A DNA stretch of 57,088 bases from Collinsella sp. (GTDB lineage: Bacteria > Actinomycetota > Coriobacteriia > Coriobacteriales > Coriobacteriaceae): the NCBI GenBank assembly GCA_019424965.1, contig JAHYYL010000013.1, positions 1 through 57,088 on the forward strand, read 5' to 3'. The stretch's first letter is position 1; every line of letters begins with the position of its first letter. Made by a program: the position numbers and the translations under genes. Shown piece after piece: positions 43,147 to 52,510 of this stretch. Below the pieces are notes generated by a model. That model saw only the letters and a list, made by a program, of their open reading frames with translations. It searched no databases and was not told the origin of the DNA.

Positions 43147-44199
43147 CTAAACGAACCGTACCCCGAATCCGCGTTTGATGAACGGCAGCAGTTCCATTGC
43201 CTCGGGCGTGATATGACCCGCAACGTTCATGCGCTCGTCACCGGGAAGATCGACCCGCGCAATCTCAAGCTCGCCTTCGTAGCGCCCATAGCCGCTATTG
43301 CTCACAGCGATCGACCCCGTCTTTCGCGGCAGGCCGGCACCGGCATCCATCGGCACGGAATCCGGCTTAAGAGTCGTACGCGACTCCTGAGACCTAAAGA
43401 TGAGGGTGCTCGAATCGGGTCGGTCGTGATGAATCTGCCCACGTACATAGGCATAACCGGGCTCCAGCTCGCATTGCAGGTCCACGTATCCGGCGGAAAC
43501 ATGAGCAAACTGCGTCCAGCCCGCATCGGAAAGATCGGGGTCGCCGACCAACACAATGTCGCAATCGGCGCCATGTGCAAGCTCAAGCATATTGAGAGCA
43601 ACCTTTGACGCGCGACCGCGCTGTGCCTCGACCGTCGGCAGTCCCTCGAATACTGGCCCGCGAACGTTAGCATCACCCGGCACAAAAGCCATGATTTCGA
43701 ATCCAAGCGCCGCAAGACGAAGATTCACCCGAGCAATGTCCTCCAGAGCTAAACCGGTATAAGGCTTGGGGTAAAAATTGTGGCAGGCGGCAAAACGAGT
43801 CACATCGGCACCGGCCTCACGCCACGATGCGATTTCATCAGAACTCACCGTCGATGCATTGACCACAATGCGAAATACACCGGACAGCTCCGCGACCCGC
43901 CGGGCGCTAAAGCCATAGTCCAAACGAAGGTATTCCAACCCCAGATCGCGCAGGTCCTCGATGCGCTCAAGCCCGAGCAAATCGCACGTGCGCGGCCCCA
44001 CATCGGCAATGAGCGCAATGCCGTGCGCGGAAAGCAGCGACAGCACATGACGGACCTTATCGGTATACGCCGCTCCCCCATCCTCGGGAATATGCAGCGA
44101 GGTGAACGCATAGCGCGCACCCGCCGCGGCACCACGCTCAATTGTCCGCTCAATATCCTGCAGAGGGCTGGAAAGATAAATCGAAATACCCGTTTTCAC
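43147..44199 (-). CDS. mupG: MupG-like 6-phospho-N-acetylmuramidase (DUF871)
   Basis: A 350-residue protein with a TIM-barrel N-terminal part (MKTGISIYLSSPLQDIERTI, TSLHIPEDGG, RLDYGF, NASTVS, ACHNFYPKPYTGL) and a C-terminal domain with RVDLPGDERMNVAGHI. The family cleaves MurNAc-6-phosphate-containing disaccharides in peptidoglycan recycling. The GTG at 44199 follows AAAGGAG. It comes after murP in the MurNAc operon, but a terminator-like hairpin separates the two. Confidence 0.8.
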   Translation of the reverse strand: MKTGISIYLSSPLQDIERTIERGAAAGARYAFTSLHIPEDGGAAYTDKVRHVLSLLSAHGIALIADVGPRTCDLLGLERIEDLRDLGLEYLRLDYGFSARRVAELSGVFRIVVNASTVSSDEIASWREAGADVTRFAACHNFYPKPYTGLALEDIARVNLRLAALGFEIMAFVPGDANVRGPVFEGLPTVEAQRGRASKVALNMLELAHGADCDIVLVGDPDLSDAGWTQFAHVSAGYVDLQCELEPGYAYVRGQIHHDRPDSSTLIFRSQESRTTLKPDSVPMDAGAGLPRKTGSIAVSNSGYGRYEGELEIARVDLPGDERMNVAGHITPEAMELLPFIKRGFGVRFV

Positions 44200-44214
44200 G
44201 CTTCAACACTCCTT

Positions 44215-44249
44215 TAAAAAAGGCCGGCGGAGCAGTTAGCCCCGCCGGC
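44215..44249 (-). terminator. Terminator between murP and mupG
   Basis: GCCGGCGG pairs with CCGCCGGC around an 11-nt loop. On the minus strand CCTTTTTT follows directly. It ends just before the ribosome site of mupG, so it may lower or condition mupG expression relative to murP. Confidence 0.7.
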
Positions 44250-44316
44250 ACAACCATAGCATCAAGAAATCTGCCGCGCGCCGCGAGCCCTGAGCAACAC
44301 GGCTCGCGATATCAAA

Positions 44317-45747
44317 CTATTCGCCAAAGAACTCGTTGATCTTCTGCTCGTCGACGCCAAAGAACCACGTCAGGACAAAGCCGGCGGCATAGGCAAGCAG
44401 CATAGCGGCAACGTAGCCGAGCTGCTGGCCAGGAACGACGATCAGCAGGCCAAACAGACCGGAAACGCCCTGAGAAACCGTGCCGATGTGAAGCAGCGCC
44501 GCGAGCGCGCCGCCAAATCCGGCACCCAGGCAGGCCGTCACAAACGGACGAACGAGCGGCAGCGTAACGGCATACATCAGAGGCTCGCCCACGCCGAGGA
44601 TTCCAACGGGAATGGACTCTGCGACGTACTTCTTGAGCTTGGCGTTCTTGGTCTTAAAGTACAGCGCCAGACCGGCACCGACCTGACCGCCGCCAGCCAT
44701 CATAAGGATGGGGAGCAGGTAATTGATGCCCTTGGTAGCGCCGTCGGGATCGTTGAGCATAGCATGGATCGGCGTGAGCGCCTGATGCAGGCCGACGGAA
44801 ACCAGCGGCAAGAAGCCTGCCGACAGGATATAGCCGCCCAGGACGCCCAGCTTCTCGAAAAAAAAGGTCAAAACGCTAAAGATCGCCGTCGTCAGCCATG
44901 CGCCAACCGGCTGGATGACGAGCATCAGAGCAAAGGCGCCGATGATGAGCACCAGCAGCGGGGACAAGAATGTATCGAGTGCGTTGGGCATAACCTTGCG
45001 AATATGACGCTCCATCCAGGCAAAAAATGCGCCAGCGATAAGAGCCGCGATCATGCCGCCCGCTGCGGGGTTGTACTGCGCATTGGTGAGCGGCAGCAGA
45101 ATGGCAGTGGCAGGATCGGCCGCGCCAGGCGCAAGCAGGGGCATGGCACTGTTAGCGATACACATCATGCCGGCGATGCCGCCCAGCGCAGCGGAGCCGC
45201 CAAACTCACGTGCCGCGTTATAGCCCACCAAGATGGGCAGATAGGCAAACAGGGCCCAGCCCATGGAACGAATGCCCTGGTACCACCACTCGCCTGCAAG
45301 CGCGCCTGCCGTCGAGACGTTAATGACGTTGCAGATACCGTTGATGAGGCCAGCCGCAATGATGCCGGGAAGCAGGGCAACGAAGACATTGGAAATCTTC
45401 TTGAGGAAGGCCTGAACCGGCTTGGACTCGTACTTGGCCTTCTGCGCGGCCTTGTTTGTGGCCGCAGCGTCAACCACGCTCTCGTCGGCAACGCCTTTCG
45501 CAAGGCCGGTGAGCTTGGAGAACTCCTCGAGCACTTTATTCACCTTGCCCGGACCCAGCACGATCTGCATCGTGTCGTCCTCGACCAGGCCCATCACGCC
45601 GTCGAGTGCCTTAATGCCCTCCGCGTCGACGCTGCCCGTGTCTTTGACGGTCACGCGCAGGCGCGTCATGCACGCCGCGTTTGCCAGCACGTTGTCTTTA
45701 CCGCCCAAAAGGTCCAGCAGCTTTTGAGCCAGCTCTTTGTTCGTCAT
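44317..45747 (-). CDS. murP: MurNAc-type PTS transporter, EIIBC
   Basis: A 476-residue PTS permease. The EIIB domain carries the phospho-Cys in NAACMTRLRVTVKD (about residue 26). A linker rich in Ala and Lys precedes an EIIC domain of about 10 helices, with LLPGIIAAGLINGICNVIN and GILGVGEPLMYAVTLPLVRP. No EIIA domain is present, as in E. coli MurP, so an external EIIA-Glc-type protein is needed. Neighbours murQ and a RpiR-type regulator make MurNAc the likely substrate. A related glucoside cannot be excluded. Confidence 0.85.
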   Translation of the reverse strand: MTNKELAQKLLDLLGGKDNVLANAACMTRLRVTVKDTGSVDAEGIKALDGVMGLVEDDTMQIVLGPGKVNKVLEEFSKLTGLAKGVADESVVDAAATNKAAQKAKYESKPVQAFLKKISNVFVALLPGIIAAGLINGICNVINVSTAGALAGEWWYQGIRSMGWALFAYLPILVGYNAAREFGGSAALGGIAGMMCIANSAMPLLAPGAADPATAILLPLTNAQYNPAAGGMIAALIAGAFFAWMERHIRKVMPNALDTFLSPLLVLIIGAFALMLVIQPVGAWLTTAIFSVLTFFFEKLGVLGGYILSAGFLPLVSVGLHQALTPIHAMLNDPDGATKGINYLLPILMMAGGGQVGAGLALYFKTKNAKLKKYVAESIPVGILGVGEPLMYAVTLPLVRPFVTACLGAGFGGALAALLHIGTVSQGVSGLFGLLIVVPGQQLGYVAAMLLAYAAGFVLTWFFGVDEQKINEFFGE

Positions 45748-45804
45748 AACTCCTCCTTGTATTGGGTATCTCGTCTGGATGTCATATCAGCTCACGCCGC
45801 GCAC

Positions 45805-46728
<924 letters not shown>

Positions 46729-46738
46729 TTCATTCACC

Positions 46739-47590
46739 TCATCTTTCCTGTTTCTCGATGTAGTTTTGCTTAATGACATGCGTCGCCCGTTCGTAGTCGC
46801 TGGCAACGTAAGCAGCGTACAGGGCATCGACAACCATAAGCTGGGCCATACGCGAAGCCATGGCACCGCTGCGGACCAAGGGCTCACTCGCAGCGACGCC
46901 GAGCACGGCATCGGCCATGGTGGCAAGCTTGGATGATCCATCTACTTTGGTCACGGCCACAACGGGACAGTTGTGACGTTGGGCCTCGGCGGCGCAGTCC
47001 AGCACCTCTTGCGTCAAGCCCGAGTAGCTAAAGGCGATTGCCATATCGCCCTCATGCATGTTCTTGGCACACAAGAGCTGATCATGCCAGTCGTCGTACA
47101 GATGGCACTCTTTGTCGACACGCATGAGCTTTTGCGCCAGATCGTGCGCGACCAAACGAGAGGCACCGATACCGAACAGATTGACCGCGCGTGCCCGCTT
47201 AAGATAGGCCGCACATCGCTCCAAGACGGTGTAATCGAGCGTTCGCGCCGTCGCTTCGATCGTGCGCACGTTGCTTTTCATCACCTTCCCCACGATACGT
47301 TCGACGCTGTCATCCATGGAGATGTCCTCGAGGGCAACGTCTTTCTTGTCACCCAAGAGCGCCAGCTCGGCAATCAGTTCGCGCTGGAACTCCTTGTAGC
47401 CCGCAAAACCCAAGCGCTTGCAAAAGCGCAAAATGCTCGAGGGCGAGGAGAACGTGGCATCGGCAAGACCGCGGACGGACAGCCCGACCACCTCGTGCGG
47501 ATGAGCGCTTACATATGCGATGACATTGCGTTCCGCCGGGCTCGCGCTGAGCTCACGCTCGCGAAGCCGCAAAAGCAATCCGTTTGCCAT
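46739..47590 (-). CDS. RpiR-family transcriptional regulator (MurR-like)
   Basis: A 283-residue regulator with an N-terminal helix-turn-helix (LSVRGLADATFSSPSSILRF) and a C-terminal SIS domain (VNLFGIGASRLVAHDLAQKL, MAIAFSYSGLTQEV) that would bind a sugar phosphate. The ATG at 47590 follows GGAGGTG. It heads the operon with murQ and murP and probably responds to MurNAc-6-P. Whether it activates or represses cannot be read from the sequence. Confidence 0.85.
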   Translation of the reverse strand: MANGLLLRLRERELSASPAERNVIAYVSAHPHEVVGLSVRGLADATFSSPSSILRFCKRLGFAGYKEFQRELIAELALLGDKKDVALEDISMDDSVERIVGKVMKSNVRTIEATARTLDYTVLERCAAYLKRARAVNLFGIGASRLVAHDLAQKLMRVDKECHLYDDWHDQLLCAKNMHEGDMAIAFSYSGLTQEVLDCAAEAQRHNCPVVAVTKVDGSSKLATMADAVLGVAASEPLVRSGAMASRMAQLMVVDALYAAYVASDYERATHVIKQNYIEKQER

Positions 47591-47688
47591 CTCAAACACC
47601 TCCGTTGAGAAGAATTAAAGACCAACGAACGATTCGTACCGGATATAAACAGCTTTTACGATACATTGTGCCGCATCGTGGCGCACAA

Positions 47689-47712
47689 GGGCGAGCGTTC
47701 TACCGCTCGCCC
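47689..47712. terminator. Hairpin downstream of the VanZ-family gene
   Basis: A 9-bp stem GGGCGAGCG with complement and a 6-nt loop. The T-run on the minus strand is weak (TTGTG). It lies in the 200-bp gap before the MurR-like gene. Confidence 0.4.
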
Positions 47713-47793
47713 CTCAAATCCGACCGCTCGGAAATACGCGCGACACAAAATAATTCAACAAGGTCGCATTATCAAAAACGGGCTTGTTACCGG

Positions 47794-48375
47794 CTAGCGC
47801 CTCGCATGGGCGCCGATCGGCCGAGTCGCATGGCGCACCAACACCGCTGCCAGCAATACCAACAGCATCGCGGTAACATAGCCCGCAGCATCGAATCCTA
47901 AATCGATAACGTCGAAATGCCTGCCGGGAACAAAGATCTTATGTACCTGATCGCCAACGGAGCAGACGGCGCAAAAGAGCAACACGGGCACGCAACGGGA
48001 GCATACGCTCCACGGACGCCTGGAAAAGCAAACCACGACCACCGAGGCGAACAATCCGACGAAGAAAAACTCTACGGTATGGGCAACGCGACGGACGTTC
48101 GTGCCCACCCACATGCGAATGGAAGCAAGTCGGCCAGACCGGACATTCGAAGCAGCCGAATCGGTGCCCCCGGTCATCCCGTTCTCGGTCTGAGCTTCAC
48201 CCGCGACATCGGCAGCCTGTACGCCCGTAGCTTGACCCTCCACCACACGCGCGGTTGACTCGCTCAGCAACGACGTCTCCACCGCATTTTGCTCCGTCAG
48301 CACCCAGATGCCCGCCAGCGTTGCAGTAAACAGAACGATCGCGGTCCATCCGATTATTTGTTTTACGCGCGCCAA
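47794..48375 (-). CDS. VanZ-family membrane protein
   Basis: A 193-residue membrane protein. An N-terminal helix (IIGWTAIVLFTATLAGIWVL) is followed by an outside loop of about 60 residues and three more helices, with the VanZ pattern VAHTVEFFFVGLFASVVVV, SVGDQVHKIFVPGRHFDVID, DLGFDAAGYV. In vancomycin clusters VanZ gives low-level teicoplanin resistance. Stand-alone copies are common and of unclear role. The TTG at 48375 is preferred because AGGAGG lies seven bases upstream. Confidence 0.8.
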   Translation of the reverse strand: MARVKQIIGWTAIVLFTATLAGIWVLTEQNAVETSLLSESTARVVEGQATGVQAADVAGEAQTENGMTGGTDSAASNVRSGRLASIRMWVGTNVRRVAHTVEFFFVGLFASVVVVCFSRRPWSVCSRCVPVLLFCAVCSVGDQVHKIFVPGRHFDVIDLGFDAAGYVTAMLLVLLAAVLVRHATRPIGAHARR

Positions 48376-48479
48376 GGGCCTACCTCCTTTTTTGAATATC
48401 AGCGAGTGTAGCCCCAAATGACATCGTCAGCGTATCAAAATTTGAATCGCAACAGGAAGCGCCAAAGCGGCGCAAACCC

Positions 48480-49085
48480 CTACCCCGCCTCGCGCATCCA
48501 GCGATCGAACGTCCCCACGCACACGCCCAGGCACTTTGCTGCCTGGCTGCGGGTAATATCGCCTGCCTCATAGCTATCGCGTACCAGCTCAAACTGAGGA
48601 GGGCACGGCTTGCGAGGTCGACCGAAACGGACCCCTCGCGCCCGCGCCGCTGCAATCCCCTCCGCTTGGCGCCGATGAATATTCTCGCGCTCCACCTGCG
48701 CCACGTAGCTCAGCAGTTGTAGCACAATATCGGCAATCAGGGTATTGGTCACATCCGGCGCGCCGCTGGCCCTGGCGCGCGTGTCAAGCAATGGCATGTC
48801 CAACACCACAATGGCAACCCCGAGCTCCTTGGTAATGCGTCGCCATTCCTCAAGAATCTCGGAGTAATTACGGCCAAGTCGGTCGATAGAAAGCACCACC
48901 AGCACGTCCCCGTCTCCCAGGATGTGCAGCAGCTCGCGATACCGCGGGCGATCGAAGTCCTTGCCGCTCGCATGGTCGGCATAAATATTCGCCGAGCCCA
49001 CGCCATAGGCGCCCAGCGCATCCAGCTGCCGATTTAGATTCTGATCGCGCGAACTCACCCGCGCATAACCATACACCGTCGCCAT
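48480..49085 (-). CDS. Serine recombinase (resolvase/invertase family)
   Basis: A 201-residue recombinase. The catalytic Ser is in YGYARVSSRDQN (S10 or S11), followed by RLGRN, DMPLLDTR and ERENIHRRQAEGIAAARARG, then a C-terminal helix-turn-helix (SQAAKCLGVCVGTFDRWM). It is of the small resolvase size. No transposase is adjacent and no second resolution site was recognised. An imperfect palindrome lies over its upstream region at 49105. It may be the remaining part of a Tn3-like or invertible element. Confidence 0.85.
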   Translation of the reverse strand: MATVYGYARVSSRDQNLNRQLDALGAYGVGSANIYADHASGKDFDRPRYRELLHILGDGDVLVVLSIDRLGRNYSEILEEWRRITKELGVAIVVLDMPLLDTRARASGAPDVTNTLIADIVLQLLSYVAQVERENIHRRQAEGIAAARARGVRFGRPRKPCPPQFELVRDSYEAGDITRSQAAKCLGVCVGTFDRWMREAG

Positions 49086-49104
49086 CTCATCCCCGCTTTC
49101 TTGT

Positions 49105-49143
49105 AAACCTGCCAAAAAGGGACAGGTTTATTTTGGTAGGTTT
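49105..49143. repeat. Inverted repeat upstream of the recombinase
   Basis: AAACCTGCCAAAA and TTTTGGTAGGTTT pair with one mismatch around 13 bp. It lies directly upstream of the recombinase start and could be its binding site or operator. GGGACAGGTTT inside it echoes the palindrome at 25446. Confidence 0.55.
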
Positions 49144-49205
49144 TACCTCTCGAATAGCAGGTAAGCGGGCGGCCGAGCAGACGGCAAGGTAGCCATGATC
49201 CAAAT

Positions 49206-49237
49206 GCGGAGGGCGGCCCCGAAAGACCGCCCTCCGC
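49206..49237. terminator. Hairpin at the 3' end of rnr
   Basis: A perfect 11-bp stem GCGGAGGGCGG with complement around a 10-nt loop lies 26 bp after the rnr stop. It lacks a clear T-run on the minus strand, so it may be a weak terminator. Confidence 0.5.
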
Positions 49238-49262
49238 TCTCCCGCCATGAGTCGAGATTTGG

Positions 49263-51398
49263 CTAATGGATAAGCTTAAAGTCCAAGTGCCCACGCGTGG
49301 TATTGACGCGCGAGACCTCGATAATCACGCGCTGGCCCAGTTCATAGCGAGTCCCCGTGTCGGCGCCTGTGAGCGTAAGCGCATCCTCGTCGAACTCGAA
49401 CCACTCGTTGCCCAGACTCTTGATCGAAACCAAGCCTTCGACCTGCGTCAGGTCCAAGCGCACAAAGAGGCCCATGCTGCTGACCCACGAGACCGTTCCG
49501 GCATAGCGCTCGCCCAGGCGGTCCTCGTAGTACTGAGCAATCTTGATTTTTTGCGTCGCATGGCTGGCAGCGTCGGCCGCACGCTCGGCGTCGCTGCACG
49601 CGCGGCAGATTTGCGGCAGGATGCGCGGAAGCGACTCTCTGCCTTTTCCGATCAGCCTCGGCGTACGCACCAAGGCGTCTTTTCCACCCAGCTGCTCGTA
49701 TGCCAGCTGCAGCTTGAGCACGCGATGCACCACCAGATCGGGGTAACGGCGAATGGGGCTCGTAAAGTGGCAGTAGCACGGCGCGGCGAGCGCAAAGTGA
49801 CCCTCGTTGCGCGGCTTGTACAACGCTCGCTGCATGCTGCGCAGAAGAAGGGTGTTGACGAGCGGCGCGTTAGCCGTACCGGCAGCGGCGTCAACCGTCG
49901 CCTGCAACTCGTCGGGACTTCCCAGGGCAATGCCCGCCGCACGGCGATCATCGATGATGCCGAGCTGCGTCAGCGCCACAGCAGCACCGTGTAGGCTGTC
50001 GGGGCTGGGGTCATCATGCACACGATAGCACGCCTCGATATCGCGGTCGGCCAGCCACTCGGCCACGCACTCGTTAGCCAGCAGCATTGCCTCCTCGATA
50101 AGCGAGGTTGCGCAGGAACGCTCGCGTGCCACGATCCGCACGGGCACGCCGTCCTCATCCAGCAGCGCGCGAATCTCGGCCGTATCAAAGTCGACCGAAC
50201 CGCGTGCGCGACGTATGCGACGCCGAAGCTCCGCGAGTTCGTTTGCGGCGACCAGGAAATCGGCCAGGTCAACGTTACAGCCGCGAGCGGTGTCCTCGCA
50301 CGCAAGCCCACGCTCAAGTGCTTCCTCGCGCGAGGCTTCAGCCGCAGCGACATCCTCCGCAGCGCCCTCCAACACGGAATACTCAACTGCGCCGGCACGC
50401 ACCAGCAGCGCCTCGGCGCCGTCGTAGTCCATACGCACACGCGAACGAATCACACTGGGATAGGGGTCGTAATGGCGCACGCGGCCCTGCGCGTCAAGCT
50501 CGATGTCGACGGTAAACGCCAGGCGATCCTCGTCGGGACGAAGCGAGCACAGGTCATTAGACAGGCGCTCGGGCAGCATGGGAAGCACACGGTCGGCAAG
50601 GTAGACCGACGTCGTGCGATGGCGGGCCTCCAGGTCGATATGTCCGTCCCAGGCAACATAGTGCGAAACGTCAGCGATATGCACGCCCAGCTTATAGCCG
50701 CCCTCGAGCGTGCGCTCGAGCGAGATGGCATCGTCAAAGTCGCGCGCATCAACCGGGTCGATGGTGATGACAAAGCGATCGCGCAGGTCACGGCGAAGCG
50801 GGTCTTTAAGCGCTGCAGTCACATCGAGCGAAAGCGCCTCTGCCTCTGCCAGAGCCGCCTCGGGATAGCCGTCGGTATAGCCATAGCGCGCCATAACATA
50901 TTGGACGCCCAGATCGGGCGCATCGTCGCCGCCAATGCGGCGATCGATCGTCACCGTGCCCGACTCCAAGCGCGTCGGGTAGGTCAGAATACGCGCGACG
51001 ACGACATCGCCAGGGCGCACGCCCAGGCGCTCCGCCGAATTGTCCTCAGGCAAAATAAAGAAATCGGCTTTGAGACGCGAATCGAGCGGTTCGATCACAC
51101 CAAGCGGGCCGGCCGTCTGATACGTACCCACCACGCTGATGGCGGCACGCTCGATGACGCCCTCGATCACGGCGCGACGATCCCCGCGCGGTCCCGCCTT
51201 GATGCTTACGGCCACGGTATCGCCGTCCATAATCTCACGCTTACCGCGACCCATGACCTTGTAATCGCCGTTGTCGGTCACGACATAAGCGCTGTGCTCA
51301 TGGAGCTGAACGCGGCCAGTCATGCTCGGGCGACGCTCGCTGCGCACCGGCCCGCGTTTATTGCGTGCGCTACGCTTATGTTTGTTATTGCGCCCCAT
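49263..51398 (-). CDS. rnr: Ribonuclease R
   Basis: A 711-residue 3'-5' exoribonuclease. Cold-shock-type domains come first, then the RNB domain with catalytic acids in ITIDPVDARDFDDAISLERT, HIADVSHYV and FTSPIRRYPDLVVHR, and an S1 domain near the C-terminus (YAGTVSWVSSMGLFVRLDLT). It works with tmRNA-SmpB in degrading defective messages. The N-terminus is basic. The ATG at 51398 follows AAGGAGG. The length is a little short of E. coli RNase R, which has extra terminal extensions. Confidence 0.95.
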   Translation of the reverse strand: MGRNNKHKRSARNKRGPVRSERRPSMTGRVQLHEHSAYVVTDNGDYKVMGRGKREIMDGDTVAVSIKAGPRGDRRAVIEGVIERAAISVVGTYQTAGPLGVIEPLDSRLKADFFILPEDNSAERLGVRPGDVVVARILTYPTRLESGTVTIDRRIGGDDAPDLGVQYVMARYGYTDGYPEAALAEAEALSLDVTAALKDPLRRDLRDRFVITIDPVDARDFDDAISLERTLEGGYKLGVHIADVSHYVAWDGHIDLEARHRTTSVYLADRVLPMLPERLSNDLCSLRPDEDRLAFTVDIELDAQGRVRHYDPYPSVIRSRVRMDYDGAEALLVRAGAVEYSVLEGAAEDVAAAEASREEALERGLACEDTARGCNVDLADFLVAANELAELRRRIRRARGSVDFDTAEIRALLDEDGVPVRIVARERSCATSLIEEAMLLANECVAEWLADRDIEACYRVHDDPSPDSLHGAAVALTQLGIIDDRRAAGIALGSPDELQATVDAAAGTANAPLVNTLLLRSMQRALYKPRNEGHFALAAPCYCHFTSPIRRYPDLVVHRVLKLQLAYEQLGGKDALVRTPRLIGKGRESLPRILPQICRACSDAERAADAASHATQKIKIAQYYEDRLGERYAGTVSWVSSMGLFVRLDLTQVEGLVSIKSLGNEWFEFDEDALTLTGADTGTRYELGQRVIIEVSRVNTTRGHLDFKLIH

Positions 51399-51449
51399 GG
51401 CGCCTCCTTACTATCGATAGCCGTTAACACCCCAAGAGTCTACCCAAAT

Positions 51450-51531
51450 GATCCCTAGGGGACGGAGGAAAACGGATCATATAGATAGACCAGCGCCGCG
51501 ATGATCCGTTTTCCTCCGTCCCCAGGGGATC
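51450..51531. repeat. 82-bp palindrome with 31-bp arms
   Basis: The left arm 51450-51480 contains GGGGACGGAGGAAAACGG. The right arm 51501-51531 is its reverse complement with two mismatches, around a 20-nt loop. It lies between the rnr start and the ftsX terminator. It shares the GGGGAC-type end with the palindrome at 25446 but not the interior. Confidence 0.85.
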
Positions 51532-51567
51532 AAAAAACGGGCCGCCCCTGGAAAGGGACGACCCGTT
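51532..51567 (-). terminator. Terminator of ftsX
   Basis: On the minus strand ACGGGTCGTCCCT pairs with AGGGGCGGCCCGT around TTCC and is followed by TTTTTTG. It lies 23 bp after the ftsX stop and directly abuts the 82-bp palindrome. Confidence 0.85.
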
Positions 51568-51589
51568 GCAGACGGCATATCCGCAGCGC

Positions 51590-52510
51590 TTACACGCGCA
51601 GATAACGGCGCATGGCGATGGCAGAACCAAAGAGACCGATAATGACACCGACGAGAATCAGTGCGGCGTAGGTCACCAGATAGTACTGCATCGGCAGCGC
51701 AAACGACATCCAGCCGACGCTCGCCTGCAGGCGCGGAATCATCAGATTGCGCAGCAGCTCCAAAACACCGATGGAAAGCAGCGAGCCCAGAATGGCCTGC
51801 AACACGCCCTCGGTAATGAACGGCCCGCGAATGAAGCCGTTGCTGGCGCCCACCAGGCGCATAATCGCAATCTCGCGACGACGCGCCGTAATGGACAGGC
51901 GAATCGTGTTGTTGATAAAGATGAACGCGATAAAGGTCAGCAGACCGACGAGCACCACGGCGGCGATACGGATGTAGTTGGTCACCTGGAACAGGCGGCT
52001 CACTTCCTCTTGGCCATACAGAACGCTCGCGTTGACGTCGCCGTCGTCCGCGATCTTTTGGAAGTCGGCATTCTTCTTAAGCTTCTTGGCCGTGCTCTCG
52101 ACCTGAGACGGATCGTCCATCTCAATCGCGAACGAGGCAGGAAGCGGGTTCTGGCCGTCGAGTGCGCTCATGGTGGCGTCGGCGTTGCCCGACATCTTGC
52201 TCGTGTACTCGGCCAGCGCGTCGTCCTTATCCTTATAGGTCACGGACTTGACGTTGCTCCACGTCTTGAGCTCGGCCTCAAAGGCCTGGACGTCTGCCTG
52301 ATCGGCATCATCGCTAATAAAGGCATTGATGACAACCTGATCCTCGACGGTGCCGATCACGGAGTTCAGCATCGCGGAACCCATAATGAACAGGCCGATG
52401 ATAAACAGCGAAAGGAAGATCGTGATGACGGCGCCGAGCGAGGTGGTCCAGTTACGGAAGAAGTGGCTGATAGCCTCTTTGAGCGAATAGCCCACGTTAG
52501 TTGGTGCCAT
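51590..52510 (-). CDS. ftsX: Cell division protein FtsX
   Basis: A 306-residue permease with one N-terminal membrane segment (SLGAVITIFLSLFIIGLFIM), an extracytoplasmic domain of about 110 residues, and a C-terminal three-helix bundle (IRIAAVVLVGLLTFIAFIFI onward) with TARRREIAIMRLVGASNGFI. It forms the FtsEX complex, which controls peptidoglycan hydrolases at the septum. The start overlaps the ftsE end by 14 bp. Confidence 0.95.
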   Translation of the reverse strand: MAPTNVGYSLKEAISHFFRNWTTSLGAVITIFLSLFIIGLFIMGSAMLNSVIGTVEDQVVINAFISDDADQADVQAFEAELKTWSNVKSVTYKDKDDALAEYTSKMSGNADATMSALDGQNPLPASFAIEMDDPSQVESTAKKLKKNADFQKIADDGDVNASVLYGQEEVSRLFQVTNYIRIAAVVLVGLLTFIAFIFINNTIRLSITARRREIAIMRLVGASNGFIRGPFITEGVLQAILGSLLSIGVLELLRNLMIPRLQASVGWMSFALPMQYYLVTYAALILVGVIIGLFGSAIAMRRYLRV

